Origin: Nocardia aobensis NBRC 100429
GTDB taxonomy: Bacteria > Actinomycetota > Actinomycetes > Mycobacteriales > Mycobacteriaceae
Direction of reading: 5' to 3'
Assembly: GCF_000308375.1 (NCBI RefSeq)
Contig: NZ_BAFQ01000182.1
Coordinates: forward strand, 1-49,987
DNA length: 49,987 nt
The position numbers were made by a program, and so were the translations under genes. The notes under the pieces are model-generated. The model searched no databases, was not told the DNA's origin, and was given only the letters and a program-made list of their open reading frames with translations. Positions within the stretch are counted from its first letter, which is position 1. Each line of letters starts with the position of its first letter. Shown here one piece after another: positions 1-23,699 of this stretch.

Positions 1-15894
<15,894 letters not shown>

Positions 15895-15937
15895 CAGAGC
15901 CTCCTCGATTGACGAAATACCCAGCGACCGAACGCTT

Positions 15938-15954
15938 TTCGTGCAGCACGAAAT
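15938..15954. promoter_or_regulatory. 17-bp perfect palindrome upstream of the NRPS
   Basis: TTTCGTGC-A-GCACGAAA has two 8-base arms around a central A and ends 44 bases before the NRPS start codon. Part of it (ACGAAATA) recurs as a direct repeat at 15913-15920. The position suits an operator. The cognate protein is not known. Confidence 0.5.
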
Positions 15955-16342
15955 AAGCCCCGGGCCTCGCGTGACGACGCGGACCCTGGCTTTGCCACGG
16001 TTGGTTCGGCGAATACACCTCACGCGATCGCGAAGGTGTGAAAGAGCGAAATGGTTTGTGTCTCAGTAATTTCGGTGAACCGGTGCGGTCACCAACTCAT
16101 CCTCGAACTCGACTTCCTCCAACATCGCGGCCCCGAGCTCCCGCGGCCTCATCTCCTGCATCGGCCGGTGGCGGCTTACGCCACCGATGCAGCGAACACT
16201 AGGCCGAAGACTAATAAAAAGGAACGAGATCCTTCAAAAAAACTCGGACTAGCGTCCAATTCGGTCGATATCCGGGCAGAGATGTGCCCGAAACCACACT
16301 GTGACCTGTTTGTGTGAGTCAGGACACTTTCAGACGCGGAGC
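15955..16342. other. Gene-free region between the NRPS and the GAF regulator
   Basis: This is the upstream region of the NRPS and has no convincing gene. It holds a strong imperfect hairpin at 16157-16191 (7-bp inner stem GGTGGCG/CGCCACC, 6-bp outer stem TGCATC/GATGCA, 4-base bulge). It also holds an A/T-rich stretch near 16208-16243. On the minus strand a short GGAC/GTCC stem is followed by seven T (16236-16257), which could be a weak terminator for the regulator. I saw no IdeR-type iron box. Confidence 0.4.
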
Positions 16343-17716
16343 CTACGAGCCGAAACGTTGCATCTGCGTTGCATCGGCGCCCATCCGCCGGTCGAGCACC
16401 CGAATTTTGGCCTCGATCTGGGCATACAGAGCAGAATCGCGATCCGCGGTGGCTCGATACGCCACCCACGCGGCGGCATCGTCACGGCCCTCGGCGCCCG
16501 AGGTCCACCGGCTCAGCACCGCAGCGTCACCGGAACGTAACACCGCGGTCCGCAGCCGCACCCGCAATTCATCGCGGATGTCTATAACTCCGGGAGCGGT
16601 CGAACGGGGCAGCACCGGTCCGGTGTAATGGCGGACCGCACTGTGCACATCCCCCGAATCCAGCGCCGCGCGCAGCGCCTCCACATCCGTGGACACCGGC
16701 ACCCGCAACCGATACGGGCGCGAACCGAAGACGTCCGGGCCGACCACCGAGCGCAGCCGCGACATGGCGGCCCGGATGGTGGCGTTGTCGAGGTCGGTGT
16801 CGTCGAGCAGCAGTGCCAGATGATCGGCGGACAGACCTTCGGCATGTTCGGCCAGCAACAGCAGGATCTCGGCATGCCGCTGCGACAACGCGATACGCTC
16901 GCCGTCGACCGACAGCTGCGGCTGGCCCAGACCCAGCACCTCCAGCGCCAGCCGGCCGGCGGTCCGCTGCGACGACGAATGATCCACGGGCGCACGACGA
17001 TCCGCGCCGCGCTGTTCGGTGCGCACGGCCGCGAGCACCAGATCCATCTCCGCCGCGGTCGCGGCGGCCTTCACCAATGCCAGTATCTCCGGGCGGGCGA
17101 CGCGCACGCCGCCGGCGATCATCAGCACGCCGACCAACCGGCCGTCCGGATCGTGCACGGGCGCGGCCGCTCCCGTGAGCTGATGCATCCGGTGCAGGAA
17201 ATGTTCCGGGCCGTGGATCCAGGTGGCGCGGCCGGTACGAACCACCAGTCCGACCGCATTCGTACCGATGCGGCGTTCGGACAGATCGTCGCCCTCGCGC
17301 AGGCCGACCTCGGCGGCGGCCTCGACCCGGTCGGGATTGCCGTGCACCGAGAGCACCCGGCCGAACTGGTCGGCGACAACCACGATCAGCCCGATACCGG
17401 TGGCGTCCTGCAGCAGCAACTTGTCGACCAGTGGCATCACCGTGGCAATCGGATGGTTGTCGCGGTAGCGCTGCAGATCGGCGCCGCGCAGACCGCGGCC
17501 GTCGAGTACGTCCATGGGATCGACCCCGCCGCGCACACTGCGCAGCCAGGACTCCAGAACCAGCGGACGCAGCAATCCGGGCAGCTGATTGAGCTGATCA
17601 CCCCCGACACTGAGGTAACCGTGGGCCTGAGCGGCATAGGCTTCCAGCGCACCGAGCTGTGTCCCGGGTTCGACCCTGCCCTCGGGACGGTTATCGCCTG
17701 TGAGATTGCTGACCAT
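16343..17716 (-). CDS. GAF-domain sensor regulator with winged-helix C-terminus
   Basis: A 457-residue cytoplasmic transcription factor. The N-terminal half has the layout of AcoR/MimR-type activators: SWLRS at residues 56-60, then a GAF-like ligand domain at about 100-225 containing GTNA at 151-154 and HDPDGRLVGVLM. Those activators continue into an AAA+ ATPase and a Fis helix. Here they are replaced by a winged-helix DNA-binding region at about 255-340 and a helical tail to the end, reminiscent of SARP/OmpR-type domains. I chose ATG 17716 because GAAAGG lies four bases upstream; GTG 17740 lacks a ribosome site. The ligand is unknown. It lies directly upstream of the NRPS on the same strand, so it may regulate that gene or itself. 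Confidence 0.82.
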   Translation of the reverse strand: MVSNLTGDNRPEGRVEPGTQLGALEAYAAQAHGYLSVGGDQLNQLPGLLRPLVLESWLRSVRGGVDPMDVLDGRGLRGADLQRYRDNHPIATVMPLVDKLLLQDATGIGLIVVVADQFGRVLSVHGNPDRVEAAAEVGLREGDDLSERRIGTNAVGLVVRTGRATWIHGPEHFLHRMHQLTGAAAPVHDPDGRLVGVLMIAGGVRVARPEILALVKAAATAAEMDLVLAAVRTEQRGADRRAPVDHSSSQRTAGRLALEVLGLGQPQLSVDGERIALSQRHAEILLLLAEHAEGLSADHLALLLDDTDLDNATIRAAMSRLRSVVGPDVFGSRPYRLRVPVSTDVEALRAALDSGDVHSAVRHYTGPVLPRSTAPGVIDIRDELRVRLRTAVLRSGDAAVLSRWTSGAEGRDDAAAWVAYRATADRDSALYAQIEAKIRVLDRRMGADATQMQRFGS

Positions 17717-17863
17717 TTGCCTTTCTTTCCCGTCCCACACTGTACCGGCGGGTCAGGAAGGGCATGGGCGAAGCATACGGTTTGTCCGACAGGTCACACC
17801 GGCGCCGGATCGCCACGAAATGTGAGGTAGACGGCATATCAGGGCCACATGTGACCCCGGCCA

Positions 17864-19261
17864 TCAATGCCGCGGAACGGCCGGGCGCAGCGCGGCCACA
17901 TTGCGCGCACGCAGCGCGCCCGACCAGAGGCCGGTTCCGTAGGCGAGGTCGTCGAGCCGCTTGCACATCAGATATCGCACCGGATCCAGGCCGCCGGCAT
18001 CGCGATGGGTGAACCAGTCGGCCAGTCCGTCGGCGAGCGCCAGCGCCACCGCGAGCCGGCGGATACGCCGGGAGGCGATCATCGCCAGCACCGTCACCGG
18101 CCAGTAGTGCCGGCACAGGGCCGAGACGATCCGCCATACCCCGGCGGAGAAACCGCGGGCCAGATGGATGGCCGCCACCCGCGTCGGATTGTCGAGTTCC
18201 GCGAATACCCGCCGCAGCCGGATCAGCGCGGCGAGCAGCGTGGCGAGCCCGCCCAGGATTCCGGCACGCGACGCGGTGGCCAGCAGCGCGGTCGCGGCGA
18301 TGGTCCAGAACGGCACGGACAGCGGAGCGACCATCCCGGCGTGGCGGCGGGCCAGCGGCGCCGCACTCGCGCCGTGAGAGACCTTGCGGCAGAACCACTT
18401 ACCGAACGAGGCCGGTTGATCGCAGGCGACGTGCGCGGCCGGCTCGTACCGCAGCCGCCAGCCGGCGCGCTCGAGCCGCCAGCACAGATCGACATCGGCG
18501 GCCGAGCGCATCTGCTCGTCGAATCCCCCTTCGGCCAGCAGTGCGTGGCGCCGCACCAGCAGTGCCGCGCCCGGCGCGTACGACACCGAGCCACGCGAGC
18601 TGACCGCGGTTTCCCGGCGGCCGAAATCCAGGGACGACCGCGCGCTCTCGTAGCGGCCGAGCACACTGGCATCCGGCTCGCGCGCCACGATGCGCGGAGC
18701 GACCAGGGCGACCTCGGGATCGCTGAAATGTCCGAGCATCACCTCCAGCCAACCCGCGCGCGGGACTACGTCGGAATCCAGGAATGCGACGAATTCCGTT
18801 GTCGCCGCCCGCAGTCCGGCATTGCGCGCGGCGACCACGCCCTGTCGCGAATCGTGGCGCAGCACGGTGACGCGGCAACGTCCCCCGGTGCGCGGAATGC
18901 GGACGGGCCGGTCGGAACCGTCGTCCACGACCACCACACTGTGCCCGCGCAGGGTCGACAGCAGCCGCTGCAGCCCCGCGGCGTCGTTGCAATGCGGCAC
19001 CACGACCGTGACCTCTTCGGGCGAGGGCAGCAGGCGCGGACGCGGGTTGGCCACCCCGGAGTCGAGCAGCCGTCTGGCAACCACCGCGGACTGGGGATCC
19101 GTCACTTCGAGATACCCGTCACCGATCAGGGCGGCCGCTTCCGGAGCAAGTTTCAGCAACCTCGTCGGCGAGCCGCCGACCAAGAGCCGTCCACCGGAAT
19201 AGGTGCGCACCCGAGGATCGATTCGCACCCCGAACCCGTCGGGCAGTCGATCATGGCGCAT
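17864..19261 (-). CDS. mftF: Mycofactocin-type glycosyltransferase MftF
   Basis: A 465-residue family 2 glycosyltransferase. MftF builds the glucose chain on the redox cofactor mycofactocin. The N-terminus MRHDRLPDGFGVRID, the SPTRLLKLAP stretch, the GT2 core (VVVPHCND, VVVDDGSD, FLDSDVVPRAGWLE, DVDLCWRLERAGW) and the C-terminal CRHYWPVTVLA and KRLDDLAYGTGLW stretches agree with my recollection of mycobacterial MftF. Hydrophobic segments in the C-terminal third suggest membrane association. I chose ATG 19261 because the family begins there; ATG 19297 is possible, and neither has a strong ribosome site. No mftA-E gene lies nearby, which is unusual because mftF normally ends that cluster. The divergent neighbour is a TetR regulator. 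Confidence 0.85.
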   Translation of the reverse strand: MRHDRLPDGFGVRIDPRVRTYSGGRLLVGGSPTRLLKLAPEAAALIGDGYLEVTDPQSAVVARRLLDSGVANPRPRLLPSPEEVTVVVPHCNDAAGLQRLLSTLRGHSVVVVDDGSDRPVRIPRTGGRCRVTVLRHDSRQGVVAARNAGLRAATTEFVAFLDSDVVPRAGWLEVMLGHFSDPEVALVAPRIVAREPDASVLGRYESARSSLDFGRRETAVSSRGSVSYAPGAALLVRRHALLAEGGFDEQMRSAADVDLCWRLERAGWRLRYEPAAHVACDQPASFGKWFCRKVSHGASAAPLARRHAGMVAPLSVPFWTIAATALLATASRAGILGGLATLLAALIRLRRVFAELDNPTRVAAIHLARGFSAGVWRIVSALCRHYWPVTVLAMIASRRIRRLAVALALADGLADWFTHRDAGGLDPVRYLMCKRLDDLAYGTGLWSGALRARNVAALRPAVPRH

Positions 19262-19619
19262 TCCAAGAATGCTATGCGCTAACCGCCCGCCGGGCATCCC
19301 GTGTCGAAAAAAACGGATCGAATTCGATACGAAACCGGCGGCAACGCACCGGCTCCGGCGTTGCGCGGGTGTCAATGACCATCGACGCTATCTAGCTATC
19401 TCACGGCAACATTCACTTCATGATCAACGAGATCCCGCGCGGGACGCGGTAGTTCATCTCCGGCTACTACCGCGTGACGTGCGGCGTCGCGGTGTGCGCC
19501 GATCTCCTCCACGTACCGGGCCGCCACCACGAACGCGCACTCTAGACTGCGGAAGGCAAGCACGTTGAACAGCAGATGACGGGTGGCCGTCGGGCGGGCT
19601 GCGCAGGTCTAGAGGTGGC
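19262..19619. other. Divergent intergenic region mftF / TetR
   Basis: This gap carries the promoters of two divergent genes. Visible structure is a 12-bp perfect palindrome TCCCGCGCGGGA at 19433-19444, followed at once by an inverted repeat CGCGGTAG/CTACCGCG (19445-19452 and 19467-19474, 14-base loop). Either could bind the adjacent TetR protein. I searched for the small mftA peptide gene (C-terminal IDGMCGVY-type motif) and did not find it. Confidence 0.4.
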
Positions 19620-20258
19620 ATGGGAGTCGGACGGATGCAGACGAGCGGGGGCGGCAACACACTCTCGGAAGCCGAGATAGTCGAGGCCGCATTGCGTGTG
19701 GTGCGCGCCGACGGCGTGGAGAAGCTGTCGATGCGCCGGCTCTCCCGCGAACTCGGCGTTTCGCCGATGGCGCCCTACTACTACGTCGCCGACAAGCGCG
19801 AACTGCTGGATCTGGTGGCCAGCGCGGCCCTCACCGGAGTGCGGACTCCACCGCCGGAATTCGGCACCTGGCAGCAGCGCCTGCGCGAACTCATCGATCA
19901 GATCGACGAGAAGCTGCGCAAACACCCTGGCCTGGGTGATGTGCTGATCGAACAGACGCTGGGCAAACAGCTCGATCTGATCGCCGCTGTGATGGAAATC
20001 CTGTCCGATGCGGGGTTCGAGGATCGCAATGTGCTCGCCGCCTATGCCACCATTCACACGTATCTGTTCGGCCGCGCCCGGGTCAATCCGCGGGACCGAT
20101 CCGCGCTGCACGACATGCCGCTTCCCGAAGCCGTCGAGCGGGCCGTCAAGCACATGGGCGACCTGCGCGGAAAATACTCCTACGACTTCGGCATGGATGT
20201 GCTGATCGCGGGGCTCGAGGCCCAGCTTGTCCGGCAGCGGGACGGCCACGTATCATAA
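19620..20258 (+). CDS. TetR/AcrR-family transcriptional regulator
   Basis: A 212-residue TetR-family repressor. The N-terminal helix-turn-helix covers about residues 15-60 (EAEIVEAALRVV, LSMRRLSRELGVSPMAPYYYVADKRELLDLV). The C-terminal helical ligand domain is not recognised. The ATG at 19620 is preceded by AGAGGTGGC, a good ribosome site. It is divergent from mftF and lies 53 bases before kshB on the same strand, so it may control either. A KstR-type operator separates it from kshB, which suggests kshB has its own promoter. The ligand is unknown. Confidence 0.9.
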   Translation: MGVGRMQTSGGGNTLSEAEIVEAALRVVRADGVEKLSMRRLSRELGVSPMAPYYYVADKRELLDLVASAALTGVRTPPPEFGTWQQRLRELIDQIDEKLRKHPGLGDVLIEQTLGKQLDLIAAVMEILSDAGFEDRNVLAAYATIHTYLFGRARVNPRDRSALHDMPLPEAVERAVKHMGDLRGKYSYDFGMDVLIAGLEAQLVRQRDGHVS

Positions 20259-20260
20259 AT

Positions 20261-20274
20261 TAGAACACGTTCTA
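20261..20274. promoter_or_regulatory. KstR-type operator upstream of kshB
   Basis: TAGAACACGTTCTA is a perfect palindrome and fits the published KstR consensus TnnAACnnGTTnTA at every fixed position. It ends 37 bases before the kshB start codon. KstR is the TetR-family repressor of cholesterol catabolism in mycobacteria and Rhodococcus and is released by steroid-CoA ligands. Confidence 0.92.
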
Positions 20275-20311
20275 GTTTGCCCGCTCCAGCGCCCGGCCCC
20301 GAGAGGACACC

Positions 20312-21373
20312 ATGACCACCGCCGATCCCGTCGTACCGCACAGCTCACGTTCGGCCGTGCTGCGGGTCGCCGCTGTCGTCAACGAGACGGCCGACGCCTG
20401 TTCGCTGGTCTTCGACGTGCCCGAAGATCTGCGCGAGCGCTTCGCCTATCAGCCCGGCCAGTTCCTGACGCTGCGCATCCCGAGCGAGCGCACCGGTTCG
20501 GTCGCGCGCTGCTATTCGCTGGCCAGCTCGCCGCACACCGATGTGCGGCCGAAGGTCACCGTGAAGCGCACGATCGACGGATACGCGTCGAACTGGGTGT
20601 GCGACAACGTCAAAGCCGGTGACGAGATCGAGGTGCTGCCGCCCTCCGGCGTCTTCACACCGAAGGATCTGGACGAGGATCTGCTGCTGTTCGCGGCCGG
20701 CAGCGGTGTCACCCCGGTGATGTCGATCCTGAAGTCGGCTCTGGCCCGCGGCAACGGCCGGATCGTGCTGGTCTACGCCAACCGCGATCCGGAATCGGTC
20801 ATCTTCGCCGACGAACTGCGCGAACTCACCGACAAGAATCCGCAGCGGCTCGTGGTGGTGCACTGGCTGGAGACGCTGCAGGGTCTGCCCACCGCCGACG
20901 GACTGGCCGCGCTGTGCACCCCGTACACCGGTTTCCGCGCCTTCATGTGCGGGCCGAAGGCGTTCATGGACCGGGTGCACGACGCACTGGCCCAGCTGGA
21001 GGTGCCGCGCAACCGCACCCACGCCGAGGTCTTCAATTCGCTGTCCGGCGATCCGTTCGCCGCCGGCGCCCCGGTCGAGGTCAGCGAGGAGGACGCCGCC
21101 GACGCGGCCACCGTGGAGGTCGAACTCGACGGCGAAACCCATTCCATGCAGTGGCCGCGCCGCCAGACCCTGGTCGACATCATGCTCGCCAAGGGTCTGG
21201 ACGTGCCGTACTCCTGCCAGGAGGGCGAATGCGGCTCCTGCGCCTGCACGGTGCTGGAAGGCAAAGTGGAGATGGACAATTCGGAGATTCTCGATCCGGA
21301 GGACATCGAAGCCGGATACATCCTCGGCTGCCAGGCGCATCCGGTCACCGATCATCTGAAGATCCAGTTCTGA
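20312..21373 (+). CDS. kshB: 3-ketosteroid 9-alpha-hydroxylase reductase subunit KshB
   Basis: A 353-residue flavin/iron-sulfur reductase. It takes electrons from NADH and passes them to the Rieske oxygenase KshA, which hydroxylates C9 of the steroid nucleus and so leads to B-ring opening. Domains in order: FAD-binding barrel with RCYSLAS, NAD-binding domain with AAGSGVTPVMS, and a C-terminal plant-type [2Fe-2S] ferredoxin with cysteines at 302, 307, 310 and 340 (CQEGECGSC...GCQAHP). ATG 20312 follows GAGAGGACACC. The KstR operator just upstream supports the steroid role. No kshA lies in the window, so the oxygenase is encoded elsewhere. The general family is certain; the KshB assignment rests on sequence resemblance plus the operator. 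Confidence 0.93.
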   Translation: MTTADPVVPHSSRSAVLRVAAVVNETADACSLVFDVPEDLRERFAYQPGQFLTLRIPSERTGSVARCYSLASSPHTDVRPKVTVKRTIDGYASNWVCDNVKAGDEIEVLPPSGVFTPKDLDEDLLLFAAGSGVTPVMSILKSALARGNGRIVLVYANRDPESVIFADELRELTDKNPQRLVVVHWLETLQGLPTADGLAALCTPYTGFRAFMCGPKAFMDRVHDALAQLEVPRNRTHAEVFNSLSGDPFAAGAPVEVSEEDAADAATVEVELDGETHSMQWPRRQTLVDIMLAKGLDVPYSCQEGECGSCACTVLEGKVEMDNSEILDPEDIEAGYILGCQAHPVTDHLKIQF

Positions 21374-21382
21374 GGACCGTCG

Positions 21383-21416
21383 CCGCCGTGGCCGGCCTGC
21401 GGACCGGGCACGGCGG
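21383..21416. terminator. Hairpin between convergent kshB and the AlkD-like gene
   Basis: An 8-bp stem CCGCCGTG/CACGGCGG encloses a smaller CCGG/CCGG stem, directly after the kshB stop and before the stop of the convergent gene. There is no T-run. It is a plausible bidirectional terminator of the GC-rich type. Confidence 0.5.
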
Positions 21417-21422
21417 GCGGAC

Positions 21423-22172
21423 CTACGGCGACCGCCGTTGCGCCCGATAGGCCGCGCGCGCCTCGGCTTCCAGATGCTCGGTGGCGTAACTCAGCGCCGT
21501 GCGGCCCATATCGTGGGCACGTCGATCCAGGAAATCGGTGAGCAGCGCGCGGTCCACCCGTTTGCCGACTTCCCGCAGCATCCAGCCCACCGCCTTCTGA
21601 ATCAGGTCGCGCCGATCGTCGAGCAGCCGTTCACACAGGGCGAAGGTGGTCGAGGCGTCGCCGGCCTTGATGAACGCGAAGGTCGTCAGCAGCGCGACCC
21701 GGCGTTCCCACAGCGAATCCGACTGGGCCAATTCGTCGAGCAGATCCCGCGGCCGTCCCAGTAACCACGGGCCCAGGATGTTCTCGGCCGATACGTCGAC
21801 CAGATCCCAATTGTTCACGCGCCCGCCCCGCACCGCCGCCAGATACATGTCGACGATTTCCTGTTGTGCGGCACCGTCGTACGTGCGCGGTTTCCCCGCC
21901 TTCGCCATCGCGTTGTTCGCGATCACCAGCGCCGCGAGCCGATGCTCGTGCACCGGACTCCGCAAAAGTTCGGCTATCTCCGAAATCGGCAGGGCGGAAA
22001 ATGCTTTCGCGACCTTGCGGGTCTGCGGCACGGGGACTCCGATGAAGACGTCGCCCTCGCCGTAGTCCCCGGGCCCGGTTTTGAAGAACCGCCGCAACTC
22101 GACGGCGCGCTCGGGATCACCCAATTCGTCCACGGCACGCGCGACATCGGCGGCGGTCGGCGCGGAGGTCAT
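21423..22172 (-). CDS. AlkD-like DNA alkylation-repair glycosylase
   Basis: A 249-residue HEAT-repeat-like helical protein of the AlkD/AlkC superfamily, which removes bulky or positively charged alkylated bases from DNA. Family landmarks are the Trp-Asp pair in NNWDLVD (W122, D126), LWERRVALL (W155 with an Arg pair) and VGWMLREVGKR (W197). The spacing agrees with the Trp/Asp/Arg/Trp residues that line the AlkD active site. The ATG at 22172 gives the expected N-terminus. It is convergent with kshB and has no operon partner. Activity is inferred from the family; the substrate is not known. Confidence 0.88.
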   Translation of the reverse strand: MTSAPTAADVARAVDELGDPERAVELRRFFKTGPGDYGEGDVFIGVPVPQTRKVAKAFSALPISEIAELLRSPVHEHRLAALVIANNAMAKAGKPRTYDGAAQQEIVDMYLAAVRGGRVNNWDLVDVSAENILGPWLLGRPRDLLDELAQSDSLWERRVALLTTFAFIKAGDASTTFALCERLLDDRRDLIQKAVGWMLREVGKRVDRALLTDFLDRRAHDMGRTALSYATEHLEAEARAAYRAQRRSP

Positions 22173-22306
22173 GCCCGAACTCCGCCGAAACGGCCGGGCG
22201 CCGCGAGCTGCTCATCGGGAAAACGCGCAACGGTCATGTACGGCAGTATCACTCACCGCGCACCCTTTTCCCGATGACAACGCGTCCGGCCGGCACGCGC
22301 CCGGCA

Positions 22307-23365
22307 TCACTTGGCGAAGGTGCGCTCCGCCCGTGCCGGTGCGTGTGCGGACACCGCCCCCGCGGGGATGACGATGCGCCAGCTCGGTTGTTTGCGCACC
22401 GGGAACGGCGGGAGTTCGGCGGCGCTCGGTGCGGGCTCGTGCCGCTCGGCGGTGATGTCCCCGAATTCGACGACGGGCGCCGGTGGTGCCGCCGCTTCGT
22501 TCGGCGCCGCGTGGGCAGCACTCGGCGCGAGTTGCCCTGCGGTCGGTGCCAGATGAGATGCGGCCGGTGCCAGGTCAGGTGCCGTCGGCTTGAGTTGCGG
22601 TGCTGCCGGTATCGGGTGGGGCGCAACGGGTGCCGCAGGCGGTGTGTACGTCCGTTGCCGGGTCCGTGCGGTCGGCGCCGAGAAGTGTGCGGCGTCGACG
22701 AGCGTGGTCATCGGCCGGGCGACGGTGCGGGCAACCGGGGTTTCGCGCAGATGGTTGGTCAGCAGGCATGCCGCCGCGCCGAATGCGGTGATCCCGGCGA
22801 GCATCGCGGCGATGTCGAGGTGGGCGCCCGCCAGCTGGTGCGCGGCGTGGGCACCACCGAAGAGACCGCGGAGGATGCCGGAGAAACTGCTGTCGTCCGC
22901 GACCGCCGCCCGCAGCTCGGATTCCTTGTTGTCGAGATACAGCACGTCCGCGAGAACGAACAGCGCCACGCCGCTCCCCGCGACCGCGGCGGCGGTGGAG
23001 AAGATCGCGGCGCGGGTCCGCAGATATGCCGCCGCGGCGAAGATCGTGGCGAGGATAGCGACACAGGTCAGCACCGCCCAGGTGCCGCTGATATCGGTGT
23101 TGTGCGGACCCACGCCTCCCCAGTCCTGCTGGGATTCGGTGCCGGCCAGCCGGCCGAAGGCATCCGACCGGATCGCGCCACCCGGCCCGGACGCAGACAA
23201 CCAGGGCTGGAACAACAGAACGAGAGTCGTGGCACTCAACCCGGCACCGCACAGGTATCCCCACACCGGACGGCGATCACTCGGCGGCGTCGGTAGTGGG
23301 CGGTATGACGATTCGGTGTCGCCGGTTCCGGGATGAACATCGCTCCAAGGCGTTCGGGTAGCCAT
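22307..23365 (-). CDS. Hypothetical membrane protein with Ala/Pro heptad repeats
   Basis: A 352-residue protein I do not recognise. Residues 1-34 are hydrophilic. Four hydrophobic segments follow (about 35-53, 93-114, 119-141 and 175-200), with an acidic external-looking loop containing the EFPxxx-free stretch DVLYLDNKESE. From about residue 215 the protein is Ala/Pro-rich and probably disordered. It includes five tandem heptads of the form xxLAPxA at 256-290. The C-terminus (PFPVRKQPSWRIVIPAGA) is basic and short. I chose ATG 23365 because GGAG lies just upstream; the frame stays open further upstream, but that part looks non-coding. The neighbours do not suggest a function. Confidence 0.72.
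   Translation of the reverse strand: MATRTPWSDVHPGTGDTESSYRPLPTPPSDRRPVWGYLCGAGLSATTLVLLFQPWLSASGPGGAIRSDAFGRLAGTESQQDWGGVGPHNTDISGTWAVLTCVAILATIFAAAAYLRTRAAIFSTAAAVAGSGVALFVLADVLYLDNKESELRAAVADDSSFSGILRGLFGGAHAAHQLAGAHLDIAAMLAGITAFGAAACLLTNHLRETPVARTVARPMTTLVDAAHFSAPTARTRQRTYTPPAAPVAPHPIPAAPQLKPTAPDLAPAASHLAPTAGQLAPSAAHAAPNEAAAPPAPVVEFGDITAERHEPAPSAAELPPFPVRKQPSWRIVIPAGAVSAHAPARAERTFAK
22496..22600 (-). repeat. Five in-gene 21-nt repeats encoding xxLAPxA heptads
   Basis: Residues 256-290 of the membrane protein read PQLKPTA, PDLAPAA, SHLAPTA, GQLAPSA, AHAAPNE. This is a degenerate tandem repeat of seven residues in the predicted disordered tail. Confidence 0.7.
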
Positions 23366-23699
23366 AACTCCGGGTCTGTCTGTTACCGATGCGCCGGCGT
23401 CGTGGCGGCCGGCCCGGTAGGGGGTGGGTACGGAAATGCGTCGACGACCGCGCTGTACGTCTGCGAGAACGACGGTAGAACCGCGCCCGGTCGCGGACCA
23501 CCAGACCTCCCACGAGTGGCTGGGGCGCAGGTCACAGCCCCGCCTCCGATGCTGCGCCACAGCAGCGCGGAGCGGTCGAAAGAACATGTCCCGGAACAGG
23601 ATTCGTTCAGCGCCACCGGCTTCGGCACGGCGCGGCCGACGGGAGACACGGGCGCAACCGTGACCGGTTCAACACGGTCCGCCCAGTGCCCTCGCGAGA
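23366..23699. other. Gene-free stretch between the membrane protein and the racemase
   Basis: This 334-base stretch lies upstream of the membrane protein and downstream of the racemase, both on the minus strand. No reading frame here has a recognisable product, and I see no clear terminator or operator. Confidence 0.4.

Noticed and set aside
16051..16317. Possible 88-codon plus-strand gene between the NRPS and the regulator
   Set aside because: It has no ribosome site, ordinary codon bias is absent, and it overlaps the hairpin and A/T-rich region.
15955..16342. IdeR-type iron box upstream of the NRPS, expected for a siderophore synthetase
   Set aside because: No sequence close to TTAGGTTAGSCTWACCTAA was found in the gap.
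19262..19619. A small mftA peptide gene next to mftF
   Set aside because: No frame on either strand ends in the IDGMCGVY-type motif.
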